Source of the DNA: Umezawaea sp049997955
GTDB lineage: Bacteria > Actinomycetota > Actinomycetes > Mycobacteriales > Pseudonocardiaceae
Length of the DNA: 64,000 nt
Assembly (NCBI GenBank): GCA_049997955.1
Contig: JAEBDY010000015.1
Span: 186,001-250,000, forward strand
Direction of reading: 5' to 3'
Below the pieces are notes generated by a model, which was given only the letters and a program-made list of their open reading frames with translations, was not told the origin of the DNA and made no database searches. Below are positions 43,773-52,553 of the stretch, piece by piece (position 1 is the first letter of the stretch; each line of letters starts with the position of its first letter). The translations under genes were made by a program, and so were the position numbers.

Positions 43773-45068
43773 ATGACGCGACTGCGCACCGCACTGCCCG
43801 GTCCCCGGTCCCTGGAACTGGCCTCGCGCCGCAAGAGCGCGGTGGCCGCCGGGATCGGGTCGACCCTCCCGGTCTACATCGACTCCGCCGACGACGGGCT
43901 GCTGATCGACGTCGACGGCAACCGGCTGATCGACCTCGGCTCGGGCATCGCCGTGACGAACGTGGGCAACCCCGCGCCCGCGGTCGCGGAGGCCGTGCAC
44001 GCGCAGATCGACAGGTTCAGCCACACCTGCTTCATGATCACGCCGTACGAGGGCTACGTCGAGGTCTGCGAACTGCTCAACGAGCTGACGCCGGGCGACC
44101 ACGAGAAGCGGTCGGCGCTGTTCAACTCCGGCGCCGAGGCGGTGGAGAACGCGGTCAAGATCGCCCGCCACGCCACCGGCCGCACGGCCGTCGTCGTGTT
44201 CGACCACGCCTACCACGGCCGCACGAACCTCACGATGGCCCTGACGTCGAAGAACATGCCGTACAAGCAGGGTTTCGGGCCGTTCGCGCCCGACGTGCAC
44301 CGGGTGCCGATGTCGTACCCGTACCGCGACGGCGGGTTGACCGGCGCGGAGGCCGCCGCCCGCGCGATCGACCTGGTCGAGAAGCAGGTCGGCGCGGAGA
44401 ACGTGGCCTGCGTGATGATCGAGCCGATCCAGGGCGAGGGCGGTTTCGTCGTGCCCGCGCCGGGTTTCCTCGGCGCCCTCTCGGAGTGGTGCACGGCCAC
44501 GGGCGCGCTGCTGGTGGCCGACGAGATCCAGACCGGCTTCTGCCGCACGGGTTCCTGGTTCGCCAGTGACGACGAGGGCCTGGTGCCGGACCTGATCACC
44601 ACCGCCAAGGGCATCGCCGGCGGCCTGCCGCTGGCCGCGGTCACCGGGCGGGCGGACCTGATGGACTCCGTGCACGTCGGCGGGCTCGGCGGCACCTACG
44701 GCGGCAACCCCGTCGCGTGCGCCGCCGCTCTCGGCGCGATCCGGACGATGCGCGAGCGCGACCTGTCGGCCGCCGCGAAGCGGATCGAGGACGCGGTGCT
44801 GCCGCGGCTGATCGCGTTGGCGGAGAAGACCGAACTCATCGGGGACGTCCGCGGCCGCGGCGCGATGCTGGCGGTGGAGTTCACCGAGCCCACGCCGGAC
44901 GTCGCGGGCCGGGTCGCGAAGGCCTGCCACGCCGCCGGTGTGGTCGTGCTGACGTGCGGCACCTTCGGCAACGTGATCCGCCTGCTGCCGCCGCTGGTCA
45001 TCCCGGACGACCTGCTGGCCGAAGGCTTGGACATCCTCGAACAGGCGATCATGGGAGTGGCGAAGTGA
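43773..45068 (+). CDS. gabT: 4-aminobutyrate aminotransferase
   Basis: 431 residues, class III PLP aminotransferase. Moves the amino group of GABA to 2-oxoglutarate giving succinate semialdehyde. Seen: FNSGAEAVENAVKIAR, VADEIQTGFCRTG with the PLP Asp, TTAKGIAGGLPLAAV with the Schiff-base Lys, and GTYGGNPVACAAAL. Stop overlaps the aldehyde dehydrogenase start as GTGA. Divergent PucR regulator. Confidence 0.93.
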   Translation: MTRLRTALPGPRSLELASRRKSAVAAGIGSTLPVYIDSADDGLLIDVDGNRLIDLGSGIAVTNVGNPAPAVAEAVHAQIDRFSHTCFMITPYEGYVEVCELLNELTPGDHEKRSALFNSGAEAVENAVKIARHATGRTAVVVFDHAYHGRTNLTMALTSKNMPYKQGFGPFAPDVHRVPMSYPYRDGGLTGAEAAARAIDLVEKQVGAENVACVMIEPIQGEGGFVVPAPGFLGALSEWCTATGALLVADEIQTGFCRTGSWFASDDEGLVPDLITTAKGIAGGLPLAAVTGRADLMDSVHVGGLGGTYGGNPVACAAALGAIRTMRERDLSAAAKRIEDAVLPRLIALAEKTELIGDVRGRGAMLAVEFTEPTPDVAGRVAKACHAAGVVVLTCGTFGNVIRLLPPLVIPDDLLAEGLDILEQAIMGVAK

Positions 45069-46492
45069 CGACGCCGTACTGGATCGCGGGCGCCGCGACG
45101 ACGAGCGACACCGAACTGGCCGTGCGCAGCCCCTTCGACGGCGCGCTGGTCGGCACGACGTCGCAGGCGACCGCGCGGGACGTGGAACGCGCCGTGACCG
45201 CGGCCGAGGCGGTCGCGCCGGACCTGGCCGTGCTGCCCGCGCACGCCCGCGCCGCCGCGCTCGACCACGTGTCCCGGCGGCTGCTGGAGCGGGCGGACGA
45301 GATCGCCGAGCTGATCACCGCCGAGGCGGGCAAGCCGATCAAGTGGGCCCGCGTCGAGGTGACCAGGGCGGCCTCGACGTTCCGCTGGGCGGCCGAGGAG
45401 GCGCGGCGGTTCTCCGGCGAGCTCCAGCGGCTCGACACCGACCCGACCGCGAACGGCCGCATGGCGCTGGTGCGGCGGGTGCCGCGCGGACCGGTGCTGG
45501 GCATCTCGCCGTTCAACTTCCCGCTGAACCTGGTGGCGCACAAGGTCGCCCCGGCCATCGCGGTCGGCGCGCCGATCATCCTCAAGCCCGCGCCCGCGAC
45601 CCCGTTGACCGCGCTGCTGCTGGGTGAGCTGCTGGCCGAGACCGACCTGCCCGCGGGCGCGTGGTCGGTGCTGCCGGTGCCGAACGAGGTCGCCGCCGAA
45701 CTGGTCGCCGATCCCCGGCTGCCGGTGGTCTCGTTCACCGGCTCCGGCCCGGTCGGCTTCGGCATACTGGACCGCGTGCCGCGCAAGCACGTGACGCTGG
45801 AACTGGGCGGGAACGCGGCGGCCATCGTCTGTCCCGACTGGACGGACATCGACTGGGCCGCGCAGCGGATCGCCACCTTCGCCATGTACCAGGCGGGGCA
45901 GTCGTGCATCTCGGTGCAGCGGGTGTACGTGCACCGGTCGGTCTACGCCGAGGTATCGGCGGCCGTGGTGGCGCACGTGCGCGAACTCGGCACCGGTGAC
46001 CCGGCGCTGCCGGGCACGGACGTCGGGCCGCTGATCAACCTCCCCGCGGCCGAGCGCGTCGAGGCGTGGGTGTCCGACGCGGTCGCCGCGGGCGCGGAAC
46101 TGCTGACCGGCGGCGGCCGGGACGGCTCGACCGTCGCCCCCACCGTGCTGGCCGGCGTGCCGGAGGACGCGCGGGTCGTGGCCGAGGAGGTGTTCGGACC
46201 GGTCGTGGTGCTCCAGGCCGTGGACAGCGTCGAGGAGGCGTTCGACAAGGTCAACGCGTCCCGGTTCGGCCTCCAGGCCGGGGTGTTCACCCACGACGTG
46301 AGGATCGCGTTCCAGGCGTCGGCGAAGCTCGCGGTCGGCGGTGTGGTCGTCGGCGACGTGCCGAGCTTCCGGCCGGACCAGATGCCCTACGGCGGCGTGA
46401 AGGAGTCCGGCATCGGCCGCGAGGGCGTGCGGTCGACCATGGACGACCTGACCGAGCAGCGCGTGCTGGTGCTGACCGGGTTGACCATCTGA
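45065..46492 (+). CDS. Succinate-semialdehyde/aldehyde dehydrogenase
   Basis: 475 residues, NAD(P)-dependent aldehyde dehydrogenase. Seen: ISPFNFPLNLVAHKVAPAI, GSGPVGFGI, catalytic Glu in LELGGNAAAIV, catalytic Cys in QAGQSCISVQR, and EEVFGPVVVLQAVDS. Coupled by GTGA overlap to gabT, so succinate semialdehyde is the natural substrate (gabD role). Its sequence is closer to the glyceraldehyde/lactaldehyde-type subgroup than to classical GabD, so another aldehyde is possible. Confidence 0.88.
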   Translation: MTTPYWIAGAATTSDTELAVRSPFDGALVGTTSQATARDVERAVTAAEAVAPDLAVLPAHARAAALDHVSRRLLERADEIAELITAEAGKPIKWARVEVTRAASTFRWAAEEARRFSGELQRLDTDPTANGRMALVRRVPRGPVLGISPFNFPLNLVAHKVAPAIAVGAPIILKPAPATPLTALLLGELLAETDLPAGAWSVLPVPNEVAAELVADPRLPVVSFTGSGPVGFGILDRVPRKHVTLELGGNAAAIVCPDWTDIDWAAQRIATFAMYQAGQSCISVQRVYVHRSVYAEVSAAVVAHVRELGTGDPALPGTDVGPLINLPAAERVEAWVSDAVAAGAELLTGGGRDGSTVAPTVLAGVPEDARVVAEEVFGPVVVLQAVDSVEEAFDKVNASRFGLQAGVFTHDVRIAFQASAKLAVGGVVVGDVPSFRPDQMPYGGVKESGIGREGVRSTMDDLTEQRVLVLTGLTI

Positions 46493-46503
46493 CGAGTCGC
46501 CCG

Positions 46504-46538
46504 GACCACGACCTGCCGGGTTCCGGCAGGTCGTGGTC
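46504..46538 (+). terminator. Strong hairpin terminator after the gab operon
   Basis: Perfect 16-bp stem GACCACGACCTGCCGG with a three-base loop (46520-46522), starting 11 bp past the dehydrogenase stop. Confidence 0.85.
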
Positions 46539-46678
46539 GGCACCAGGAGGTCGTCCAGACATCCGAGGCGTTCCCAGTTCCACGAACCTGGTGTGCTCCA
46601 CAGGCTTGGCTCCCCGTTCTTGACGGCCCGCCGGATCCGTGTGCATCCTGCATGGCCGCCACGACGAGAGGAGCCGCC

Positions 46679-47680
46679 GTGCCGGTCACCATCAGGGATG
46701 TCGCCCGCCAGGCCAGGGTGTCGGTGTCCACGGTGTCGCGAGCGATCAGCGCACCGGACCTGGTCCGCGCCGACACCAGGGAACGCGTGCTGGAGGTGGT
46801 GCGCGGACTGGGCTACCAGCCCAACCCCGCCGCCCGCAGCCTGATCACCGGGCGCACCGGGAACCTCGGCATCGTGGTCCCGGACCTGGGCAACCCGTTC
46901 TTCCCGTCCGTGCTGCTCGGCGTGCAGGCCAGAGCGCGCGAGCTGGGGAACTCGGTGTTCTTCTGCGACAGCGGGCAGGACGCGGCCACCGAGGAGGAGC
47001 TGATCCGCACCATGGCCCGCCAGGTCGACGGCGTGGTGGTGTGCGCGTCGGCGCTGGACGACGAGACCCTCGCCGAACTCTCGGCCCTCACCACGATGGT
47101 GCTGGTCAACCGCGCGCTGCCCGGCGTTCCGTCGGTGCTGATGGACAGCGCGGCGGGCATGGCCGCGATCGTCGAGCACCTGGCCGCGCTGGGGCACAGG
47201 CACTGCGCGTACCTCAACGGGCCCGTGCGGGCCTGGTCCAACCAGTTCCGCCGCACCGGGCTGCGGGAGGCCGCCCGCCGCACCGGGGTCTCCCTGCACG
47301 AGCTGGGGCCGTACGAACCGACGTTCCAGGGCGGCGCGCGGGGCGTCGACGCGGCGCTGGCCGCGGGGGTGACCGCGATCATCGCCTACAACGACCTCAT
47401 GGCGCTGGGGGTCCTCACCAGACTCGCGGAGCTCGCCGTCGCCGTGCCGGAGCGGATCAGCGTCACCGGCTTCGACGACATCCTGTACGCCGCGATGTGC
47501 GGCCGTCCCCTCACGACGGTGACCATGCCCGCCGAGAAGGCGGGCCGGGCCGCCGTCGAACTCCTGCTCGACCGGCTCGACAACGCCGACGGCACAACGG
47601 GATCCACCCACCGGGAACTTCCGACCGCGCTGGTCATCCGGGCTACCACGGCTCCGCCTGCCGGCCCAGCCCGCCTCTGA
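46679..47680 (+). CDS. LacI family transcriptional regulator
   Basis: 333 residues. HTH VTIRDVARQARVSVSTVSRA, hinge NPAARSLITGR, and sensor domain (LGIVVPDLGNPFFPSVLLGV, VTGFDDILYAAMCGRPLTTV). GTG at 46679 has GAGGAG seven bases before it. No sugar-uptake or catabolic gene adjoins it, and it is isolated from the gab operon by a terminator, so its target is unknown. Confidence 0.88.
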   Translation: MPVTIRDVARQARVSVSTVSRAISAPDLVRADTRERVLEVVRGLGYQPNPAARSLITGRTGNLGIVVPDLGNPFFPSVLLGVQARARELGNSVFFCDSGQDAATEEELIRTMARQVDGVVVCASALDDETLAELSALTTMVLVNRALPGVPSVLMDSAAGMAAIVEHLAALGHRHCAYLNGPVRAWSNQFRRTGLREAARRTGVSLHELGPYEPTFQGGARGVDAALAAGVTAIIAYNDLMALGVLTRLAELAVAVPERISVTGFDDILYAAMCGRPLTTVTMPAEKAGRAAVELLLDRLDNADGTTGSTHRELPTALVIRATTAPPAGPARL

Positions 47681-47708
47681 AGACCTCCGACCACCCCGCG
47701 CGTCCCCG

Positions 47709-47769
47709 CCTGGGCACCTGGAACTCCGCGCTCGCGCGCTTCCGGGCTCCGCCTCCGGAGGTGCCCAGG
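47709..47769. repeat. Inverted repeat between LacI and HEPN-like genes
   Basis: Perfect 11-bp arms CCTGGGCACCT (47709-47719) and AGGTGCCCAGG (47759-47769) around a 39-base loop that has its own smaller CCGG/CCGG stem. It may terminate the LacI transcript or bind a regulator just 30 bp before the next gene. Confidence 0.55.
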
Positions 47770-47798
47770 CACCGACACCGTACGACTACGCTGCGTGC

Positions 47799-49793
47799 GT
47801 GACGTTCAGCGGATTCGACCCGGAACTGCTGGGACAACTCCGCACCAGCGGGGCGCTGCGCGAGCAGACCTACCTCCTGCAACGGGTGATCCGCTCGATC
47901 GAGCCCGCCACCCTGCTGAGCCAGCACTCCTCGACGCTGGCCGGGCTCGCCGCCGAACTCCCCCGCACCCACGCCGCGCTGCTGAGCTACAGCGTCCTCG
48001 GCCAGCCGAAGGGCAGGCTGCTCAAGTCGTTGTGCCTCAACGCGGCCGCCGCCGTGCAGCGGGCCGCCGCGGCCACCGGGCACCAGCCGCTGGTGCACTT
48101 CACGCAGGCGCTGGCGGAGATCGTGGACCAGGTCAGCGTCCACCAGGACGACAAGCAGAGCCGGGCGGAGGCCGCCGCGTTCGCCGCGCGCCTGGACACC
48201 CTCATCGCGGAGCTGCCGAAGCTCCTGTGGACGCTGTTCGTGGACTGCTGGCACGCCACCGCGACCACGCCGGGCCGGTGGGCGCGGCTGGACCAGGTCA
48301 GCGACGAGGTGGCGTGCCTGGTCGCCGCGACCGACCGCGACCCGGACACGCTCCAGCAGGAGCTGACGCACGCGCTGGCCAAGCACGGCGCCGATCCCGC
48401 CGCGATCTGGCAGACCCTGCACCCGGACCGCGTGCGGCACCACGTGGCCTGCGTCGTGCACGGCGCGGGCGAGCTGTCCGGGCTCTCCGCCCTCGACCCG
48501 ACCGCCCGCCAGTGGTCTGCGGGCAGGCCGGAGAAGCTCGGCTGGGGTCCGGCCCGCGACCGGCTGCGCCAGTTCCTGACCACCGTCCCGGCCACGTCGA
48601 CCACCTGCGTCGTGGCCGTCGACGTGGACGCCGTCGACAAGGCCAGCGCCGCCCGGATGGCCCGCCGCCGCGTGACCGAACTGCTGGACCAGTACGTCGC
48701 GGGCCACCGCCTGCTCACCATCTCGCTCGACCCGCGCATGCTCGTCACCCGCGCGGGCACCGTCCGCAGCGACGAACTGACCCCGCGCCGCTCCACCGTG
48801 CAGCGGGCCTACCCGCTCGTGCAGCGCTGGCCCCGCGGTCTGCGCGAAGGCCTGCGCATGGCGCACCTGGCCCGCACCACCGACTCCCCGCTGACGGCCG
48901 CCGCGCTGTCGTGGGCGGCGCTGGAGGCCTGCGGTGTCAACGAGAAGGCGTCGCAGCTGGCGGGAGTCCTGGCGCTGCAGGCGATGCGGCAGCAGGTGGT
49001 CGAGACCCACCAGCTCCTGCACCAGTCGGCGACCGCGTCCGCCAAGCACGCGCGCAGCCGCGTGAACACCACGGACCGCCGCGTCCTCAGCCTCCGCCGC
49101 GCCGTCGACAGGTGCGCCCCCGACCACCCCGAACTGGACCGCCTCCGCGCCGCGCTGGCCGCCGCCGACACCCGCCACAACGACGCGCTGAACCGCCAGG
49201 ACGCGCTCACCGCGACGGTGCACGAACCCCTTGCCGTGGTGGGGGAGTACGCCACCCTCGACGACCACAGGTACCTGCTCGACGTGAACCGCTGGGTCGA
49301 CGTCCTGCTCCCCGAACGCGCCCACGACGGCCCCGGACTGCTCGACGCGAGGGCGGCCGTGCGCGACCTCCTCCCCCACGTGGCGCCGCTGGCGGCCCGC
49401 CAGGTCACCGACTGGCAGGACCGGCTGGCCTCCGCTGGCAGCTGCGCGAGGTGGCTGGTCGCCACCCGTGAGCGGATGCGCTCCCTGCTGGACGCCCTGT
49501 ACAGCGCCCGCAACCTGGCCCTGCACTCCGGTGTCTTCCAGGCGACGGGCGACGTCGTGCTGGGACTGGGCGGTCTCATGGTCGTCGACTTCACCCTGGA
49601 GGTCCTCGGCAACTGGTACCGCAACGCCACGGGCCAGGACGCCCACGCGTCCCCCGTGGAGGTCGTGCGGGAACTGGCCACCCGCCAGGAGAACCTGTGC
49701 GGCAGGCTCCGCGACGCCCGCGGCGCGGCGTACCCGCTCAACGTCGAGTGGTTGACCAGCCCCAGCACCGAAGGCGCCTGGGACCGGGTCTGA
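47799..49793 (+). CDS. Large unknown protein with C-terminal HEPN-like domain
   Basis: 664 residues, not recognised as a named family. Mostly alpha-helical with no membrane helix or signal peptide. The C-terminal part (about 545-610) has LLDALYSARNLALHSGVF, giving the R-x4-H motif (Arg571, His576) of HEPN RNases, followed by a hydrophobic helix (GLGGLMVVDFTLEVL), as in ApeA-like HEPN domains. The middle (about 405-460) is charged and may be a coiled coil. HEPN proteins with large N-terminal sensor regions include anti-phage and toxin RNases; this role is inference. GTG at 47799 starts right after an inverted repeat. It is a single-gene unit with decayed DNA on its right. Confidence 0.75.
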   Translation: MTFSGFDPELLGQLRTSGALREQTYLLQRVIRSIEPATLLSQHSSTLAGLAAELPRTHAALLSYSVLGQPKGRLLKSLCLNAAAAVQRAAAATGHQPLVHFTQALAEIVDQVSVHQDDKQSRAEAAAFAARLDTLIAELPKLLWTLFVDCWHATATTPGRWARLDQVSDEVACLVAATDRDPDTLQQELTHALAKHGADPAAIWQTLHPDRVRHHVACVVHGAGELSGLSALDPTARQWSAGRPEKLGWGPARDRLRQFLTTVPATSTTCVVAVDVDAVDKASAARMARRRVTELLDQYVAGHRLLTISLDPRMLVTRAGTVRSDELTPRRSTVQRAYPLVQRWPRGLREGLRMAHLARTTDSPLTAAALSWAALEACGVNEKASQLAGVLALQAMRQQVVETHQLLHQSATASAKHARSRVNTTDRRVLSLRRAVDRCAPDHPELDRLRAALAAADTRHNDALNRQDALTATVHEPLAVVGEYATLDDHRYLLDVNRWVDVLLPERAHDGPGLLDARAAVRDLLPHVAPLAARQVTDWQDRLASAGSCARWLVATRERMRSLLDALYSARNLALHSGVFQATGDVVLGLGGLMVVDFTLEVLGNWYRNATGQDAHASPVEVVRELATRQENLCGRLRDARGAAYPLNVEWLTSPSTEGAWDRV

Positions 49794-49804
49794 ACGATCG
49801 AAGA

Positions 49805-49981
49805 GCCGATGGCCCCGACACCGTGCTGGACCGCGGTGCCCCGCTCGCCGCGTCGGTCACGCTGCTCGTGGTGGGTCCGGTGGACACGGGTGAGGTCAGC
49901 GCGACCGTGAGGACCGGTCCCTACGGCGACTCCGATCCGACCGACAACACCGTGAGCACCCCGGTCACGGCCACTCCCTGA
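49805..49981 (+). pseudogene. Fragment of a secreted DUF11/CARDB-like repeat protein
   Basis: The last 58 residues of an open frame (VLDRGAPLAASVTLLV, VSATVRTGPYGDSDPTDNTV) look like the final beta-sandwich repeat of a cell-surface protein. There is no start codon, signal peptide or rest of the gene, and the upstream part of the frame lies inside the HEPN-like gene. Probably a remnant. Family assignment is tentative. Confidence 0.45.
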
Positions 49982-50034
49982 CCAGGCGGGCCACCCGGAC
50001 GGCAGCCCTTCCCGTCGCGTTCGACCGCGGACGG

Positions 50035-50595
50035 TCAGGGGGCGGTCAACCGCCGCACCGCGTCCACGACCGCGGCTCGCCGCTGCGACCGGTCGGCCGG
50101 GGCGAGCGCGGCGAACTCCGGGGTCATCGACGACCACGACGTGCAGACGGCCTGGACCAGCGCGAGCAGCGCGGCGGGCGGGTAGTGGTCGGACAGCACC
50201 CCGTCGGCCTGCGCTCCCGCCACCTCCTCCAGGCGTGCGCGGTTGATGTCGACCACGGCGTCCAGGTGGGCGCTGCCGGGCCGTTCGAGCCGGTACCAGA
50301 CCGAAAGCCGCTGGGCCGAGGGGTTCTCCTCGAAGTGGTCGAACAGCCGTCCCGCGTACGCGGGCAGGTCCGAGGCGTCGAACGGCACGCGCACCAGGAA
50401 CTCGGAGACGTGGGCCGTGAACACCGCGTCGAACAACTGGTCCTTGCTGCCGTAGTAGGCGTACAGCATCGCCTTGTTGCAGCCCGCCACCTCGGCGATG
50501 CGGTTGACCCGAGCGCCCGCGATGCCCAGCAGCGCGAACTCCGCCGTGGCGGCCTCCAGAAGCCGTTTCCTGGTCCGTTCCGCGTCTCGGATCAC
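50035..50595 (-). CDS. TetR family transcriptional regulator
   Basis: 186 residues. TetR HTH at the N terminus (RKRLLEAATAEFALLGIAGA, VNRIAEVAGCNKAMLYAYYG) and a C-terminal helical ligand domain of the TetR_C type seen next to short-chain dehydrogenases. GTG at 50595 is used; an upstream start would cross the operator. Divergent from a broken short-chain dehydrogenase gene that was probably its target. Confidence 0.9.
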   Translation of the reverse strand: MIRDAERTRKRLLEAATAEFALLGIAGARVNRIAEVAGCNKAMLYAYYGSKDQLFDAVFTAHVSEFLVRVPFDASDLPAYAGRLFDHFEENPSAQRLSVWYRLERPGSAHLDAVVDINRARLEEVAGAQADGVLSDHYPPAALLALVQAVCTSWSSMTPEFAALAPADRSQRRAAVVDAVRRLTAP

Positions 50596-50609
50596 ACCGC
50601 GAACCCTAG

Positions 50610-50623
50610 CGACCAAACGGTCG
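50610..50623. promoter_or_regulatory. TetR operator candidate
   Basis: CGACCAAACGGTCG, five-base arms around four bases, 15 bp upstream of the TetR start, within the divergent region. Confidence 0.7.
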
Positions 50624-50631
50624 GTTGACGG

Positions 50632-50840
50632 CCACGGCCCAGCCTGGGGACTCGCGAGGGCGGCCCTGGAGACCGGCGACGCCGTGGTCGCCACCGCCCG
50701 AACCCGGAGCAGCTCGACGACGCCTGCCGCTCGGCTCGGACGCGGTCCGGATCGCGGCCGAGTCCTCGGCGGACCGAGCCGCGGAAGCCGTCCGTTGGAC
50801 GGGAACCAGCAGGTCGAACGACTGCGCGTGAAGGCTCGAA
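50632..50840 (+). pseudogene. Remnant of a short-chain dehydrogenase gene
   Basis: One frame reads WGLARAALETGDAVVATAR, like the cofactor-binding start of classical SDR proteins (family: GRGLARAALEAGDRVVATAR); then a one-base shift continues as NPEQLDDAC, again as in SDRs. No start codon or GxxxGxG is intact, and the catalytic half is absent. So it is a frameshifted, mostly deleted relic, divergent from the TetR gene. Confidence 0.6.
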
Positions 50841-50920
50841 TGTGACGTGGACCATATCCGTTGCCGGGCTCGCGATTCGCGCATAGTTTGGCTGTACACG
50901 AGGAAGGAGGTGGTCCGCAG

Positions 50921-50962
50921 TTGTATAGCTACAGGACTTTTCGTGAGGTGTCCGTCCGCTAG
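50921..50962 (+). other. Possible leader peptide or small RNA locus
   Basis: A promoter-like TTGCCG-17 bp-TAGTTT (about 50862-50890) precedes a very strong ribosome site AAGGAGG (50904-50910) and a 13-codon ORF starting TTG (LYSYRTFREVSVR). An alternative 21-codon frame starts at GTG 50910 and also ends nearby (TAG near 50975). No gene follows on this strand before the convergent acetyltransferase. Could be an orphan leader whose gene was lost. I do not recognise the RNA. Confidence 0.35.
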
Positions 50963-51139
50963 GACCGCCCGTTAGGGACCCTTTCCGGAGCGGCCTGGCG
51001 AGTCCCAGGCAGGCACCCGACCCCCGGCACCCCGAGCCCAGTCCAGCTCGGTCCGCACCCAGTGCGGGTAAACGGTCCGGGGGTCGTCCCTTTTCCGGGG
51101 CGGCTCCCACGACAGGGCCCCGGTCCGCGCGGCCGGGAG

Positions 51140-51760
51140 TCAGGCCAGGTCCAGCCGCATGAGCCAGCGTGGCCGCTTGTCGACGCGGGCCTGCGTCTCC
51201 TGCACCCGGCGGAATCCCGCCGCCTCGAACAGCGCGGTGGTGCCCACGTGGGCGGCGGTGGAGCTGATCCGAGCGCCCTCGGGATCGACCGGGTAGCCCT
51301 CGATCGCGGGCGCGCCGCACGACCGGGCGTACTCGACGGCCCCGTCCAGCAGTGCCCCGGTCACCCCGCGCCTGCGGAACTCCGGGCGGACGACGAAGCA
51401 GATCACGCTCCACACCGGGACGTCGTCCAGGGTGGGGATCGTTCGCGAGCGCTTCAGCCGCTCCAGGCGCGAGCGCGGCGACACCCCGCACCAGCCGACC
51501 GGCGTGCCCTCCGCGTAGGCGAGCACTCCGGGCGCGGGCCGCTCGGCGCAGAAGCCCCGAAGCCGCTCGGACCGCTGGTCGGCGTCCATCGCGTTGTAGT
51601 CGGTCGACTTGACGCGGTAGGCCAGGCACCAGCAGGCGCGGTCGCTTCCAGCGGGGTTGAGGACGGCCGTCACGTCGTCGAAGCGCTGCGCGTCGGCGGG
51701 GAGGACCTCGATCGGCAGGTCGGCGGATCGCTGCCGCCGCGTGGTGGTCGGTTCGGGCAT
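51140..51760 (-). CDS. GNAT family N-acetyltransferase
   Basis: 206 residues. Acetyl-CoA loop EFRRRGVTGALLDGAVEYAR, with CWCLAYRVKSTDYNAM and GTPVGWCGVSPRSRLERLKR upstream. This form is common in actinobacteria and of unknown substrate. ATG at 51760 is preferred over 51781. Divergent from an HTH regulator 74 bp away, which may control it. Confidence 0.87.
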   Translation of the reverse strand: MPEPTTTRRQRSADLPIEVLPADAQRFDDVTAVLNPAGSDRACWCLAYRVKSTDYNAMDADQRSERLRGFCAERPAPGVLAYAEGTPVGWCGVSPRSRLERLKRSRTIPTLDDVPVWSVICFVVRPEFRRRGVTGALLDGAVEYARSCGAPAIEGYPVDPEGARISSTAAHVGTTALFEAAGFRRVQETQARVDKRPRWLMRLDLA

Positions 51761-51834
51761 GGACCCACCGTAGGATCGCATTCACGACATCGCTATGTCG
51801 GCTTTGCGTTCCGTCGTCCGAGCGGGGACCACTG

Positions 51835-52272
51835 ATGCCCGTCCCACCGGACACCTCGGCCCGCCGTCCCGTCGGTTCCGGCCGCTACTCGGGACTCGTG
51901 CAGCTGCACCAGGCCGTGCCGCTGGTCGAGCGGCAGCACGCGCTGATCGAGGAGTTGCGGGCACGAGCGCCCCGGTTCGTCGCCGGGCGTCTCCTGGCCG
52001 AGCGAACGGGGACCACCGTGCGCACCGTCGAGCGCGACATCACCCGCCTCCGGGCAGCGGGGATCCCCGTCGAGGTCAAGCGCGGAGCCGGTGGCGGCTA
52101 CCGGCTCGCCATGCTGCACCGACCGCTGGAACTGACCTTCAGCCCCGGCGAGGTCGCCGCACTCGTCGCCTCGCTCGTGGCGCTCGGCCCCTACACCTCC
52201 GCCACGGCCCAGAGCGCGCTGGGGAAGCTGGTCACCGCCTTCCGCCCGGACCCGTCGACTCCGACCGCCTGA
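51835..52272 (+). CDS. YafY/DeoR-type HTH regulator without WYL domain
   Basis: 145 residues. HTH_11-type winged helix (HALIEELRARAPRFVAGRLL, ERTGTTVRTVERDITRLRAA) with the wing GIPVEVKRGAGGGYRL, then a short tail (FSPGEVAALVASLVALGPYT). Full-length family members (about 230-320 residues) continue into a WYL ligand domain; that part is absent here. It may be a naturally short form. Start ATG 51835; an internal GTG is possible. Confidence 0.8.
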   Translation: MPVPPDTSARRPVGSGRYSGLVQLHQAVPLVERQHALIEELRARAPRFVAGRLLAERTGTTVRTVERDITRLRAAGIPVEVKRGAGGGYRLAMLHRPLELTFSPGEVAALVASLVALGPYTSATAQSALGKLVTAFRPDPSTPTA

Positions 52273-52553
52273 TGTCGCGGCGGGGTGTCGGCGGCGCACG
52301 CCGAGTGCCCCGCCAACTCCTCCAGTCGTTGCCGCAGAACGGGAAGGTCGGCCGAGTTGAACGATCCCGGCCGGCTCCGACGTCGGATCGGACCCGTGCG
52401 AGGCGGCGAACTCGTCGACCTGGTCACCACCGCGGGGTTGACCGCGGGCGTCTTTCGGCCGCTCGTCGGGGTGAGACGTCAGCGCACAGCGAAGCGCCGC
52501 CGAGACCGTCCCACAAACACGGTGTCGACGGCGCTTCCGCACCCGCTCACACG
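52273..52553. other. Intergenic stretch, possible decayed gene
   Basis: 280 bp without a supported gene. A minus-strand frame gives FNSADLPVLRQRLEELAGHS and another gives DQVDEFAASHGSDPTSEPAG, suggesting a frameshifted regulatory-protein remnant, but too little remains for assignment. Confidence 0.35.

Noticed and set aside
44696..47611. 971-residue minus-strand frame over gabT, the dehydrogenase and LacI genes
   Set aside because: It covers three well-supported plus-strand genes, has no domain and crosses the perfect terminator at 46504-46538.
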